Assembly (NCBI RefSeq): GCF_037992945.1
Contig: NZ_CP150304.1
Location: 2,669,501 to 2,733,500, forward strand
From: Peribacillus sp. FSL E2-0218
GTDB lineage: Bacteria; Bacillota; Bacilli; Bacillales; DSM-1321
DNA: 64,000 nucleotides
Direction of reading: 5' to 3'
Part shown: piece after piece, positions 25,313 through 34,345 of the stretch
How positions within the stretch are numbered: position 1 is the first letter of the stretch
Layout of the letters: the number at the start of each line of letters is the position of its first letter
The notes under the pieces: generated by a model
What the model was told of the DNA's origin: nothing
Database searches by the model: none
Seen by the model: only the letters and a program-made list of their open reading frames with translations
Made by a program: the position numbers and the translations under genes

Positions 25313-26440
25313 CTATCCATCATATGGGAAGTGGATGCTGAAGGTGGTTAAAGCTTCATTGGACTCACAATTCATATACCCATCATTGCTTTCGATGATT
25401 TTTTTACATACGTATAGACCGATTCCCGTTCCTAACTCTTTTGTGGTGACAAACGGCTCGAAAATGGTTTCAATCAGTTCACTGGCAATGACAGGCCCAT
25501 TATTGGAAATGCGAATGATTTGTTCATTTTCTTCTATTGAAGAGTGTATCTTCAAAATTCTAGGATGTTCTTTGTCCTTCAATGCATCAATGGAATTTAT
25601 AAAGAGATTTAAAAACACTTGTTTCAAACCGTCCTTGCTCGCTGTTATGAAGAAATTCGGAAAAATGTCTATTTCAACATTAACGCTAGCATCCACAATA
25701 TTGGCATATGTCAGTTCCTGTATTTCTTCAATTAAATTCAACACGGAAATGTCCTCTATTTGCTCCTCGTTAAAATCAGATTTGGAAGTATGAAGGAATT
25801 GGGTTATCCTGAAATTCAACTGATTTAATTCATAATCGATGATATCCAAATATTTCAATTCTGGATTCTCTCGCTTCAGCAATTTATTGAACCCCATAAT
25901 GGCTGTAAGCGGGTTTCTGAACTCATGCACAAAGCTAGATGATATTTGCCCAAGTACCGCTAATTTATCTTTATGATTCTCGCTGATATAAGACTTTTTC
26001 TCCTCAATCAACTCATTCGTAAGATTCGTATATTCCGTTACGGCATGATAACTGAAAGTATCAAAGTGTACATTAATCGCATTAATGAATTCCTGCAAAT
26101 GAGAAAGTGGAATATTGGCCCCGAAAATATTTCTTATGATGATATTTCTCCCTAAATTAATATTATAGAGAAAATCCCCAATGTTAATATTTGCTTCAAG
26201 GCGCTCTTTTGCAACTTGATGGGCCAATTTTGTCAGCATGTCATCAGATAAGTCGCCCTTGAACGTTTGGATGACCAGGGCATACATGCCATAGCCATTC
26301 TCTTTGATTTTTTCTTTATACGGATCTATTTCATCAATCTTAATTGTCTCGTTCCATTCATTTAAAAATAAGGTTTGATTTTCTTCCAAGTATTGAATCA
26401 ATACTTTTTTATACTGATTATTTTCAGACGACAACTCCAT
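25313..26440 (-). CDS. Soluble sensor histidine kinase with HisK_N-type sensor domain
   Basis: Cytoplasmic kinase of 375 residues without membrane segments. Residues 1-150 form a helical region resembling the HisK_N sensor domain of Bacillus sporulation kinases. The H-box 'FVHEFRNPLTAIMGFNKLL' carries the phospho-His at about 175. The ATP-binding part shows the N-box 'QVFLNLFINSIDAL', 'IRISNNGP', the F-box 'FEPFVTTKELGTGIGLYV' and a G2 box. No response regulator is adjacent, so like KinA-KinE it may feed the Spo0F/Spo0A phosphorelay; that is inference from architecture and the spore-former setting. GGTGG precedes the ATG. A 35-codon frame ends one base before it. Confidence 0.88.
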   Translation of the reverse strand: MELSSENNQYKKVLIQYLEENQTLFLNEWNETIKIDEIDPYKEKIKENGYGMYALVIQTFKGDLSDDMLTKLAHQVAKERLEANINIGDFLYNINLGRNIIIRNIFGANIPLSHLQEFINAINVHFDTFSYHAVTEYTNLTNELIEEKKSYISENHKDKLAVLGQISSSFVHEFRNPLTAIMGFNKLLKRENPELKYLDIIDYELNQLNFRITQFLHTSKSDFNEEQIEDISVLNLIEEIQELTYANIVDASVNVEIDIFPNFFITASKDGLKQVFLNLFINSIDALKDKEHPRILKIHSSIEENEQIIRISNNGPVIASELIETIFEPFVTTKELGTGIGLYVCKKIIESNDGYMNCESNEALTTFSIHFPYDG

Positions 26441-26441
26441 A

Positions 26442-26549
26442 CTATGACCACCACATCCCCTTGCGGAATTTTAGACAATGCATCAATAACACCATTCTAT
26501 ATGAGATTTTGATTTCCTGCACTTCAATATTTAATGTTTTTATCAACAT
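26442..26549 (-). CDS. Possible 35-residue leader peptide upstream of the kinase
   Basis: ATG at 26549 has a strong ribosome site (GAGAGGGG, six bases upstream). The frame runs 35 codons to a TAG located one base before the kinase ATG (TAGtATG). The peptide, with 'LIKTLNIEVQEIKISYRMVLL' at its start (first 20 shown in part), is hydrophobic in the middle. The arrangement suggests translational coupling. It may instead be the tail of a decayed gene, since another frame here reads 'NGVIDALSKIPQGDVVVIVW', also protein-like. Confidence 0.35.
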   Translation of the reverse strand: MLIKTLNIEVQEIKISYRMVLLMHCLKFRKGMWWS

Positions 26550-26890
26550 GGTGAACCCCTCTCTTTCCACGAAAGGAAGCATGGTAAAAACAAGAAATGG
26601 AGCTTTAAGGGGGGCAGGACTACACTTTGCCGTATATCGCAACTTTCCAATGTTGACGGGATTGGATTGAGAAAGGGGCAGGTCTTGCCTTTCCCTCATG
26701 TTACCTTTCACTTGTGGAATTATCCCGGGTGCTTCCTTTTCCAAGCAATCGATCAATGGTGCGTAAACGGACCTGTAGACAATATAATTATAACAGAAGA
26801 TTCAAATATCTTCCAAAGTGAATTTGCTGGAGTTCAAAGTTCCCGGCGTTTCCATTAACTTAGTCTTTCAGGATTATGTATCGTGTCCCG
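26550..26890. other. Gene-free interval
   Basis: About 340 bases between the nucleotidyltransferase stop and the kinase leader. A longer minus-strand frame crosses it but lacks a ribosome site. No hairpin followed by a T run is obvious. Confidence 0.4.
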
Positions 26891-27661
26891 TTATTTCCAA
26901 ACCTCATCCAAAGCGTCCCTAAATAGTTGGTCTAAATACTCTGTCGGGTCTTCAGGTTTCATATCTAATGTTTTAGCATAATTCGTCAAATGCGCCATTT
27001 CCTTTTCTAAAAAGTCATGAATGACTACAATTCTAGGTTCAAGGTCCAACTCTTCGCCATTTATTTTCCTCGTGAGCAAAGTTTGGATTTCCATTTTTAG
27101 TGGTCCCCCTGGAATGATACCTTCGAGTAATGCCGGAAACGGCATCGGGGGGATGGTGTTATATTTTTCGATCCAAAGGCATGCCATGACTGGACGAAGC
27201 ACATAAAAATATTTTTTGATTTTCACCTGTTCATTTTGTAAATAATTTCTATAATTGCCCTTGGCCATGTTCAAATAATGATACAATGCTGCGGCTGGTA
27301 CATACACCTTGTCACTCATTTCCTTCAGCTTGCCGGCAATCGAATAAGCTTGATGATATACGATTCCCGAGTTCAACCATTCGTGAAGCGGGGGGTTGGA
27401 TTTTCTGAATAACCGCAGGGCTTTCGTAAGTTCCCAACCATTGATATCCAATTCATCATTGATTGGCAGCTCAATGACATCTCGCTTTTTATCAATGGAC
27501 AAATACCAATCTTGTTTATGTATATAAATGAACCTAACATCGTAATCACTATCTTTCGATGGAAATTCCCATGCCCGGCTCCCCGATTCACATGCGTACA
27601 GGATTTTGACATCATTGGCTGCTTCAATACCCTTTAATTCTTCTATTATTTTTTCTTTCAT
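26891..27661 (-). CDS. Nucleotidyltransferase-superfamily protein (YcgL / RlaP-like)
   Basis: About 256 residues with a minimal DNA polymerase beta-type nucleotidyltransferase fold at the N-terminus. The core motif is 'ACESGSRAWEFPSKDSDYDV' (G-S followed by D-x-D), then 'ELDINGWELTKALRLFRKSNPPLHEWL', typical of the RlaP/YcgL group, whose members are linked to RNA repair pathways in other bacteria; the Bacillus role is not established. The third carboxylate probably lies in 'ELDING'. The ATG at 27661 follows GGGGGAAG with good spacing; the longer frame upstream is unlikely. Single gene. Confidence 0.8.
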   Translation of the reverse strand: MKEKIIEELKGIEAANDVKILYACESGSRAWEFPSKDSDYDVRFIYIHKQDWYLSIDKKRDVIELPINDELDINGWELTKALRLFRKSNPPLHEWLNSGIVYHQAYSIAGKLKEMSDKVYVPAAALYHYLNMAKGNYRNYLQNEQVKIKKYFYVLRPVMACLWIEKYNTIPPMPFPALLEGIIPGGPLKMEIQTLLTRKINGEELDLEPRIVVIHDFLEKEMAHLTNYAKTLDMKPEDPTEYLDQLFRDALDEVWK

Positions 27662-27949
27662 GACACTTCCCCCTTCTCGATTTATCACGAAGCTTGGAAG
27701 TTTAACCTTCGCCTCCGCCTTTAGCTTTTATAAATCTCCCTTACTCTCTGAACATGCTTTCCTAAACCGATCGAAAGCTGCCCCATACGAGTTCAGCGGT
27801 GCACATCCATAAAGCGGTTCGCCTTACATCCGCTTGTTTTCGTCCTATGGCCACTTTCCAGATGTCATTTGTGATTGAAGAGATGTTGCTTTCATGGATC
27901 AGACTCCATTGCAATTATATCATTTTACGGCTAGTAAGCTTCCATATAT

Positions 27950-27991
27950 AAACAAAGAGACCTTTCAAATGCGAAGGGTCTCTTTGTTTCT
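27950..27991 (-). terminator. Terminator of the TerC-family gene
   Basis: AACAAAGAGACC ... GGTCTCTTTGTT stem with a 14-base loop, five bases past the stop, T-rich on both strands. Confidence 0.8.
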
Positions 27992-27995
27992 CTCT

Positions 27996-28703
27996 TTATC
28001 CATTGCGTTCGATTTGCATTTTTTCCCTGCTTGCTTTTTCTTTTTCTATTTTTTGCTGCCTTGAGGTTCCGGCTACTAAAATGCCGATCACCACTAGGGC
28101 TTCAAATCCATATTTCATGAAGGGATTAGCAAAGTAGTCTTGCATGAATGGTTCAGCAACGATCATCTTGGAAGCTGTCCAGCCAAGAATCCCTGCCCCG
28201 ATAATGATGATGAATGGGAAACGCTCGATCAGTTTTAAGATCAATGTGCTTCCATACATAACGACTGGAATCGAAACTAGCAAGCCGATTACCACCAACG
28301 TGAAGTTACCATGTGAAGCACCTGCCACAGCCAGGACATTATCCAGTCCCATCAAGGCATCGGCAATGATGATCGTTTTAATCGCAGCCCACATTGAATC
28401 TGCCGGCTTCAAATCTGGTTCTTCTTCATCGATAAGGAGCTTATAAGCGATCCATACGAGAAGTAATCCTCCAATTAAATGTAATCCTGGAACCTCCAAG
28501 ATAACGACAACAAGCAGCGTTGCAATGATCCTGATCACAATCGCCCCGACAGCTCCCCAAATGATCACCTTTTTTTGCTGATCTTTCGGAAGCTTTCTGG
28601 CAGCAAGCCCGATTAGGATTGCATTATCACCAGCAAGAACCAAATCTATCATAATGATTGCTAAAAGTCCTGAAATGAATTCACCTGTTAAAAAATCCAA
28701 CAC
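27996..28703 (-). CDS. ykoY: TerC-family membrane protein (YkoY/YceF-like), probable Mn efflux
   Basis: Membrane protein of about 235 residues with seven or so membrane segments. 'IDLVLAGDNAILIGLAARKLP' and 'ALMGLDNVLAVAGASHG' are the two TerC hallmarks, each with acidic residues in a membrane segment. Known YkoY/YceF/Alx proteins export Mn2+ or metallate exported enzymes. The upstream frame to 28769 runs through the riboswitch hairpin and is not real. AAAGGAGG five bases before GTG at 28703 marks the start. Expression is predicted to be controlled by the yybP-ykoY element directly upstream, supporting the manganese role. Confidence 0.9.
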   Translation of the reverse strand: MLDFLTGEFISGLLAIIMIDLVLAGDNAILIGLAARKLPKDQQKKVIIWGAVGAIVIRIIATLLVVVILEVPGLHLIGGLLLVWIAYKLLIDEEEPDLKPADSMWAAIKTIIIADALMGLDNVLAVAGASHGNFTLVVIGLLVSIPVVMYGSTLILKLIERFPFIIIIGAGILGWTASKMIVAEPFMQDYFANPFMKYGFEALVVIGILVAGTSRQQKIEKEKASREKMQIERNG

Positions 28704-28730
28704 ATCTTCCTCCTTTAATACAAAAATAAA

Positions 28731-28875
28731 GAGACCTCTGCCATAAATGGCAAAGGTCTCGCTGAGCACTAAATGAATTAGGCCAATAAAGCCGGTGGGA
28801 TTCCACGTAATGACGACTTTATTTCAGGTTATCCCTGACGCTACTCCCCTTCACGGGAATGAAGAGCTATGTAAT
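28731..28875 (-). ncRNA. yybP-ykoY manganese riboswitch with terminator
   Basis: Read on the minus strand the leader contains 'AAGGGGAGTAGCGTC', 'GTCGTCATTACG', 'CGGCTTTATTGGCC' and 'GCGAGACCTTTGCC', the conserved order of the yybP-ykoY Mn2+ aptamer. The last block forms a hairpin, GAGACCTTTGCCA/TGGCAGAGGTCTC (28731-28760), followed by TTTATTTTTG, an intrinsic terminator. Known riboswitches of this class turn genes on when Mn2+ binds. It sits 28 bases upstream of the TerC-family start, including the ribosome site. Confidence 0.9.
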
Positions 28876-29064
28876 TCCGCTTCACTTATGGTATAGGCCT
28901 CTTAGGAAAATACCATAAAAAAATATCACTAGTTCAGTATACCAAAATTACGAATAAATGAAAGAAAAAAAATAAGGAATCATAGACCTGTTTTTTTTGC
29001 AAAATATTGGCTATTCCTTCATATATGAAGATTTTACAAAAAAGTTCATCACTGCAGGCCTATC

Positions 29065-30588
29065 TTAAAAGTTTAATTTAGCTGGACCAATATCTCCATC
29101 AATCATCTCTGTCAAGTGATTGGTTAATTTCTCTGCAAGGCGCGGTATTGTGTTCAAATCCTTTCCCCATAATTGCTGATTATGCAAGATGGCCTCGATG
29201 AATTGCCAGGTTGGGACTTCTTTCTTATCGTGAAGCCTCCATAGATCTTGGAAGAATCCAATAACCTGTAAATCGTCTTGAATGATATATTCCTTACCGC
29301 CAAAGCTTTTGCCAATATACTTCCCATTTACTGTTTCTCCTTTATAAAAGCGGAGCAGACCCGCAAAACCTCTTACAATGGAGGCAGGCAGCTTCCCATT
29401 TCTTTCATGATAGTCTTCCAGCGTAGGTAGGAGGCGGACCTTAAACTTTGAAATGCTATTCAAAGAGATATCGGAAAGGAAATGCTGAACAAATGGATTG
29501 GCAAATCGCTCCAAAACGCTTTCCCCGTATTCGAGCAGTTCATCCTTGCCATATGGCAAGGAAGGAATGATTTCTTTTTCGATAGCCTGATATAGAAATT
29601 GATGGAAATCCGGATGTTCGGTGGCTTGTTTCACTTCTTTCAGGCCAAACAAAATCCCAAGAGGTGCCATTAATGTATGTAACCCATTTAATATCCGGAC
29701 CTTCCTTAGCTGATAGGGTGTCAAATCCTTCACCCATCGTACATTCAAGCCTGATTGCTGCAACGGAAGGCGCTTATCGAGGGCCTGATCACCTTCAATG
29801 ACCCATAAATGATAAGCTTCGGCAGTAGTTAGCAATGTATCCTCATATCCCAAAGAAGAAAATAACTCATGCGACTCTTTAACCGGGAAACCTGTTACGA
29901 TTCGGTCAACAAGCGAGTTAAGGAAGAGGTTGTCCTGTTCTAGCCATTCAATGAATGACTTTGGCAACTCCCATTCCGCACAATGCTTTAGCACACACTG
30001 CTTCAATGAATCGCCGTTCCTCTCCAAAAGCTCACAAGGAAGCATGATGAGTCCTTTTTCCGAATCTCCCTGAAAATGAAGATAACGCCGATATAAAAAG
30101 GCGGTAAGCCTTCCCGGAAAGGCTTCGATCGGCTCCCCTTCAACAAAAGGAGTTGGCTGATATTTAAGCCCTGCCTCTGTCGTGTTGGATACTACGAATT
30201 CCAATGTAGGAATTTCGGCCATTTCCAAAAACCCCCACCACTCTTCATAGGGATTTATAACTTTTGAAAATACGGAAATGATCTCTGTATATTCCACCAC
30301 TTCACCTTGATGGAAACCACGCATCATTAATGTATAAAGTCCGTCCTGCTGCTTCAATTCTTCGATTTTCCTTTTTCCTGTAGGACGAGGTTGTGTAACC
30401 GCTATACTTCCCTTGAAATGACCTTGTTTATTGCTTTCGGCTATCATCCAATCGAAGAAGCCGCGAAGGAAATTCCCCTCCCCAATCTGCAAAACTTTTA
30501 TCGGATAATGCAACATTTGTGCAGATTGGACAGCCTGGGTATTTCGATTTAATCGCTTCAAGTTTCCTTCATTCATGTGCATGGCCAC
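29065..30588 (-). CDS. uxaB: Tagaturonate reductase (altronate oxidoreductase) UxaB
   Basis: Reduces D-tagaturonate to D-altronate with NADH in galacturonate breakdown. 507 residues, full length for the mannitol dehydrogenase-like UxaB family. N-terminal Rossmann motif 'KVLQIGEGNFLRGFFDWMI' (G-x-G-N-F-x-R), 'SNTTEAGL', 'DRIVTGFPVK', and the catalytic region 'VRILNGLHTLMAPLG', where family members hold the Lys-x-x-x-Asn-x-x-His set (here R-I-L-N-G-L-H; the Lys lies upstream). The start is GTG at 30588 or ATG at 30582 behind AAAGGAG. It forms an operon with a zinc dehydrogenase and uxaA upstream. Confidence 0.9.
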   Translation of the reverse strand: MAMHMNEGNLKRLNRNTQAVQSAQMLHYPIKVLQIGEGNFLRGFFDWMIAESNKQGHFKGSIAVTQPRPTGKRKIEELKQQDGLYTLMMRGFHQGEVVEYTEIISVFSKVINPYEEWWGFLEMAEIPTLEFVVSNTTEAGLKYQPTPFVEGEPIEAFPGRLTAFLYRRYLHFQGDSEKGLIMLPCELLERNGDSLKQCVLKHCAEWELPKSFIEWLEQDNLFLNSLVDRIVTGFPVKESHELFSSLGYEDTLLTTAEAYHLWVIEGDQALDKRLPLQQSGLNVRWVKDLTPYQLRKVRILNGLHTLMAPLGILFGLKEVKQATEHPDFHQFLYQAIEKEIIPSLPYGKDELLEYGESVLERFANPFVQHFLSDISLNSISKFKVRLLPTLEDYHERNGKLPASIVRGFAGLLRFYKGETVNGKYIGKSFGGKEYIIQDDLQVIGFFQDLWRLHDKKEVPTWQFIEAILHNQQLWGKDLNTIPRLAEKLTNHLTEMIDGDIGPAKLNF

Positions 30589-30617
30589 AAAACTCCTTTC
30601 TTACGGTATATGCATGC

Positions 30618-31631
30618 TTATATTTCGACAATGGCCTTGATCACTTTAGCTTCCGGTTGTAGCCACCCTTCAAATTGATCGATCATTTCGTCCAGCTCTG
30701 CACGATGTGTAATATACATACTTAAATCCAACCGCTTATTTCTCAGAGTATTCACCACTTCATCAAAATCTTGCCGCGTGGCATTTCTGCTTCCCATCAA
30801 TGTAAGCTCCTTGCTATGGAATTCAGGATCATTAAAGCAAATATCCGATTTCACCAAACCTACATAAATTAACCTTCCGCCGTGGGCAGGGTACTTGAAT
30901 GCATTCATCATCGATTTAGCGTTCCCCGTAGCGTCGAACACCACGCTTGGCATATCCCCTTTCGTCATCTCAGCCAATTTCTCCAATGGATTCTCCAGAA
31001 CATTCAACGTATGATCCACTTTGGCCCATTTCCGGGCGAACGCCAGCCGTTCATCATTCATATCCATTGCAATCACTTTCGCACCTTTTTCTTTAGCAAA
31101 CGCCATGACTCCCAAGCCAATCGGACCAGCACCGATGACCAATGCAACTTCGCCTTCATGTATGGCGGCCCGTCTAACCGCATGAGCCCCTATGCTTAGA
31201 GGTTCGATCATGGCAGATTGATCAAGCGTGAGTCCCTCGGTCCTCACTAAATGATCGCAAGGAACCGTGATCCATTCACTCATCCCGCCTTCTGCATGGA
31301 CACCTAACACTTTCATATCCGTGCAGCAATTCGTTTTGCCCCCTCTGCAAGCGATACATTTCCCACATTCCAGGTAGGGAATGATGGATACTTGATCCCC
31401 GGCCTTCAGTCCTTCCGGGTTTTCCGATATGTCTTCAATAAAGCCGGATAGTTCATGGCCAAGTATTCTCGGATAGCTGAAAAATGGCTGATTGCCCCCG
31501 AACGCATGAATATCCGTTCCGCAAATCCCTATGCGCCGTACCCGAATCAAAGCCTCCCCTTCCTTTGGAACCGGTTTTTCTGATTCTATCATCTTAAATG
31601 CATATGGTTTTTCACACACGATACTTTTCAT
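30618..31631 (-). CDS. Zinc-dependent alcohol dehydrogenase family; possible L-galactonate 5-dehydrogenase
   Basis: Medium-chain dehydrogenase of 337 residues. Catalytic zinc ligands: Cys in 'GICGTDIHAF', His-Glu in 'ILGHELSG'. The structural zinc cluster is 'CGKCIACRGGKTNCC', and the NAD site is 'ALVIGAGPIGLGVMA' with an acidic residue after it ('IAMDMND'), favouring NAD. It lies 29 bases upstream of uxaB and 47 bases after uxaA, all in one direction. E. coli YjjN (LgoD) is a similar enzyme that oxidises L-galactonate to D-tagaturonate, precisely the UxaB substrate. I therefore propose that role, but B. subtilis YjmD is an uncharacterised relative. AAAGGAG precedes the ATG. Confidence 0.75.
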   Translation of the reverse strand: MKSIVCEKPYAFKMIESEKPVPKEGEALIRVRRIGICGTDIHAFGGNQPFFSYPRILGHELSGFIEDISENPEGLKAGDQVSIIPYLECGKCIACRGGKTNCCTDMKVLGVHAEGGMSEWITVPCDHLVRTEGLTLDQSAMIEPLSIGAHAVRRAAIHEGEVALVIGAGPIGLGVMAFAKEKGAKVIAMDMNDERLAFARKWAKVDHTLNVLENPLEKLAEMTKGDMPSVVFDATGNAKSMMNAFKYPAHGGRLIYVGLVKSDICFNDPEFHSKELTLMGSRNATRQDFDEVVNTLRNKRLDLSMYITHRAELDEMIDQFEGWLQPEAKVIKAIVEI

Positions 31632-31678
31632 TATTCAGCACTCCTTTTTTATATTTGCTTTCTTGAAATTCACATCGT

Positions 31679-33184
31679 TTAAAGGATGACTCCTTCTTTA
31701 AAAATACTGATCTCCCTATATCCGAATTTTTCATTATTGGTTTCTTTTCTGCCTGATGAAAGCGCTAGAATGAATTGGAATAACTCTTCTTTTAATTCAT
31801 TCATACTATGCCCTTCCATTAATTGGCCGGCATTGTAATCGATCCAGTGCTTTTTGCGGTTTGCCAACTCGGTATTCGTAGCTATTTTGACCGTCGGCAC
31901 GGGCCCGCCAAATGGTGTGCCTCTTCCGGTCGTGAATAAAACGATATGTGCGCCAGCTGCTGCCAATGCCGTCACCGATACCAGATCATTACCAGGTGAA
32001 TTAATCAAATTCAATCCTGGCTTCACAACTCTTTCACCATATGCGCTGACATCCACAACCGAAGCATGACCGCCTTTTTGCGTGCAGCCCAGTGATTTTT
32101 CCTCCAGTGTACTAATGCCACCTTCTTTATTTCCGGGTGAAGGATTTTCATAAATCTCCTGATCATGGCGCATGAAGTATTGTTTGAAATCATTGATTAG
32201 GTTTACGATTTTTTGAAATGTTTCTTCATCCTTTGCCCTGTTCATCAATATCGTTTCCGCTCCAAACATTTCAGGCACTTCCGTCAAAATCGTTGTACCG
32301 CCGTTTTCTACAATCAGATCGGATACTGCCCCGACTAATGGATTGGCCGTTATGCCCGAAAAACCATCGGAACCTCCGCACTTCAGCCCTATTTTCAGCT
32401 TTGAAACCGGAACTGGCACCCGATGAAATCCTTCCGCATATTCCACTAGCTCCCCGATTAAGCGCAAGCCCATCTCCAATTCATCATTAACCTCCTGGGC
32501 TTTTAAGAACTTGATTCGATTTGGGGGGTAATCACCGATGACTTGCTTGAAGGCTTCGATCTGGTTGTTTTCACAGCCTAATCCTACAATCAGTACACCC
32601 GCTGCATTCGGATGCTGCGCCAAGGCTGCCAGGAGTTTTTGCGTATGAGACAAATCGTCCCCTAATTGCGAACAACCATACGGATGGGGAAAGTGGTGGA
32701 TCCCATCGATTGGACGATCTTTATACTGCTCATTTCCCATTTTCGCGAGCACTTCACAGGTTTTATTAATGCAGCCGACCGTGTTGATGATCCAAATCTC
32801 ATTGCGGATACCCGCTTCCCCATTTTCACGGATATATCCTTGGAACGTTTGGACCGGATTTTCCGTTTCCATCGTTGGGATGCTTGGCTGATAGGAATAA
32901 TTCAATATCCCCTCGAGGCCGGATTGGAGATTATGAGTGTGAACCCACTCACCAACATCGATATTTTCTTTCGCTTTGCCGATTGAATAACCGAACTTAA
33001 TGATGTCATCTTCAGGCTGAACCGGACGAATTAACATCTTATGGCCTTTTCCGATGTCTTCACCTGCCTTTATTTGTAGCAGTCCTTTATCTCTTGATTG
33101 AATCTCGAGAACCTGTCCTTTACGAATTCCTGCCAACGAGACGACCACATTATCATCTGCATGCAATTGAACGATTTTATCCAT
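31679..33184 (-). CDS. uxaA: Altronate dehydratase UxaA
   Basis: Dehydrates D-altronate to 2-keto-3-deoxygluconate; an iron-dependent enzyme. 501 residues. An N-terminal SAF-like domain (about 1-95, 'VVVSLAGIRKGQVLEI', 'KGHKMLIRPVQPEDDIIKFGYSIG') precedes the D-galactarate/altronate dehydratase core with 'GYIRENGEAGIRNEIWIINTVGC', 'HPYGCSQLGDD', 'LKCGGSDGFSGITANP' and 'SPGNDLVSVTALAAAGA'. AAGGAGAGG precedes the ATG. First gene of the uxaA-dehydrogenase-uxaB operon, divergent from the AraC-type regulator. A 14-bp perfect palindrome is placed just upstream of its ribosome site. Confidence 0.93.
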   Translation of the reverse strand: MDKIVQLHADDNVVVSLAGIRKGQVLEIQSRDKGLLQIKAGEDIGKGHKMLIRPVQPEDDIIKFGYSIGKAKENIDVGEWVHTHNLQSGLEGILNYSYQPSIPTMETENPVQTFQGYIRENGEAGIRNEIWIINTVGCINKTCEVLAKMGNEQYKDRPIDGIHHFPHPYGCSQLGDDLSHTQKLLAALAQHPNAAGVLIVGLGCENNQIEAFKQVIGDYPPNRIKFLKAQEVNDELEMGLRLIGELVEYAEGFHRVPVPVSKLKIGLKCGGSDGFSGITANPLVGAVSDLIVENGGTTILTEVPEMFGAETILMNRAKDEETFQKIVNLINDFKQYFMRHDQEIYENPSPGNKEGGISTLEEKSLGCTQKGGHASVVDVSAYGERVVKPGLNLINSPGNDLVSVTALAAAGAHIVLFTTGRGTPFGGPVPTVKIATNTELANRKKHWIDYNAGQLMEGHSMNELKEELFQFILALSSGRKETNNEKFGYREISIFKEGVIL

Positions 33185-33204
33185 ATTATCCTCTCCTTTT
33201 CTTA

Positions 33205-33218
33205 ACGGTGATCACCGT
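33205..33218. promoter_or_regulatory. Perfect 14-bp palindrome between uxaA and the AraC regulator
   Basis: ACGGTGATCACCGT is its own reverse complement, 21 bases upstream of the uxaA ATG and about 130 bases before the AraC gene. A repressor bound here would sit inside the uxaA leader. It differs from the CTAAAYCGGTTTAG motif near the other arm, suggesting a separate regulator. AraC proteins normally use direct repeats, so the binder is uncertain. Confidence 0.45.
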
Positions 33219-33346
33219 CCATGCCCCCGCTTATAGAAAGCCCTTTCATTTTCTAGTTTAACATCAATAATTGAAATAAAAATGGCGGTTTTTGCTATAA
33301 ATATACTTATTTTTGATGTATGATACTTTCAGGAGCTGAATGAAAT

Positions 33347-34222
33347 ATGAACAAATCTACAAAAGTACTTGGCCATGATGCATTATTCCCATTTGCTTTC
33401 CTCTTTCAAGATACAAAAAGCCCGCAGAATGAGTTGTCAGATCATATGCATGACTTTTATGAAATCGTCTATGTCTATAGCGGCAAAGGAACCTTTTTCA
33501 TTGGTGATGTGTTTTATGATATGCAGCAAGGGGATGTATTCCTGATTCCCAACAACACCATTCATAGGGCAATGCCTGATAGGGGCGATCCGGTTACTTC
33601 GACGATCACCTTTTTCAGTCCGGCCTTACTATATAAAGACATGATGGATGATTCTTTTTCATATTTACATCTGTTTGACCTACTGAAAAAGCGAAAGAAA
33701 TATAAAATATCCTTGTCAAAAATCGAACAATCAAGATTGGAGGAGCAGCTGCTCAACATTCAACGTGAAGCAACCAGCGACGCATTGGGCTCAAGGCATG
33801 CCTGCATTCTCACTGTTCATCAGATTCTGCTGGATTTACATCGAGCAATTGCCGATGATGAACAAGCCCCCTATATTGGACATACATATAGTCCAGAATG
33901 GATCCAAGCGATCTTGATCCATATCCATGACCATTTAAGTGAACCATTGACCCTCTCTACGCTGGCCGGCAAAGCCTCGGTCAGCCCCTCCCATTTCAGC
34001 AGGGTTTTTAAGGAAACGACGGGAATCGGGTTGGTGGTATATTTGAACATGAAAAGAATCATCAAAGCGAAAGAATTGTTATCGGGAACGGATCTGACCG
34101 TTTCCTCCATCGCGGAAATGTGCGGCTTTGAAAGCATGCCTCAATTTTATCGAACCTTTAAAAAATACAATGATAAAACACCTGCAGTATTTCGGAAAGG
34201 AAAATCGAATGGGCTGAGATAG
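33347..34222 (+). CDS. AraC-family regulator with N-terminal cupin
   Basis: DNA-binding regulator of 291 residues. A cupin sensor (about 20-100) includes 'HMHDFYEIVYVYSGKG', 'DMQQGDVFLIPNNTIHRA', the usual effector pocket of RhaR/MelR-type AraC proteins. Two helix-turn-helix units close the protein, about 185-285: 'LSTLAGKASVSPSHFSRVFKE' and 'TVSSIAEMCGFESMPQFYRTFKK'. Transcribed away from uxaA, which it probably activates in response to a sugar acid. The effector is unknown. AGGAGCTG lies before the ATG. Confidence 0.88.
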   Translation: MNKSTKVLGHDALFPFAFLFQDTKSPQNELSDHMHDFYEIVYVYSGKGTFFIGDVFYDMQQGDVFLIPNNTIHRAMPDRGDPVTSTITFFSPALLYKDMMDDSFSYLHLFDLLKKRKKYKISLSKIEQSRLEEQLLNIQREATSDALGSRHACILTVHQILLDLHRAIADDEQAPYIGHTYSPEWIQAILIHIHDHLSEPLTLSTLAGKASVSPSHFSRVFKETTGIGLVVYLNMKRIIKAKELLSGTDLTVSSIAEMCGFESMPQFYRTFKKYNDKTPAVFRKGKSNGLR

Positions 34223-34286
34223 GGATTCCAGCCTTTACCCAGGTAGGCAGGCAAGCCCGTCTCCGCCAAGAATGATCCGGCCACGT

Positions 34287-34336
34287 AAAATGGAAGTGTC
34301 CCCCATCAAATATCATTTGGGAGACACTTCCATTCT
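34287..34336 (-). terminator. Terminator of the exuT-like gene
   Basis: AATGGAAGTGTC-CCCA / TGGG-GACACTTCCATT, a stem with an internal mismatch and about 12-base loop, just past the stop at 34346. T-rich flanks are weak, and the hairpin may serve both converging genes. Confidence 0.65.
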
Positions 34337-34345
34337 ATTAATCCA

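Noticed and set aside
26550..26756. Upstream part of a 104-codon minus-strand frame
   Set aside because: Only the last 35 codons have a ribosome site; the part before is random-looking in composition.
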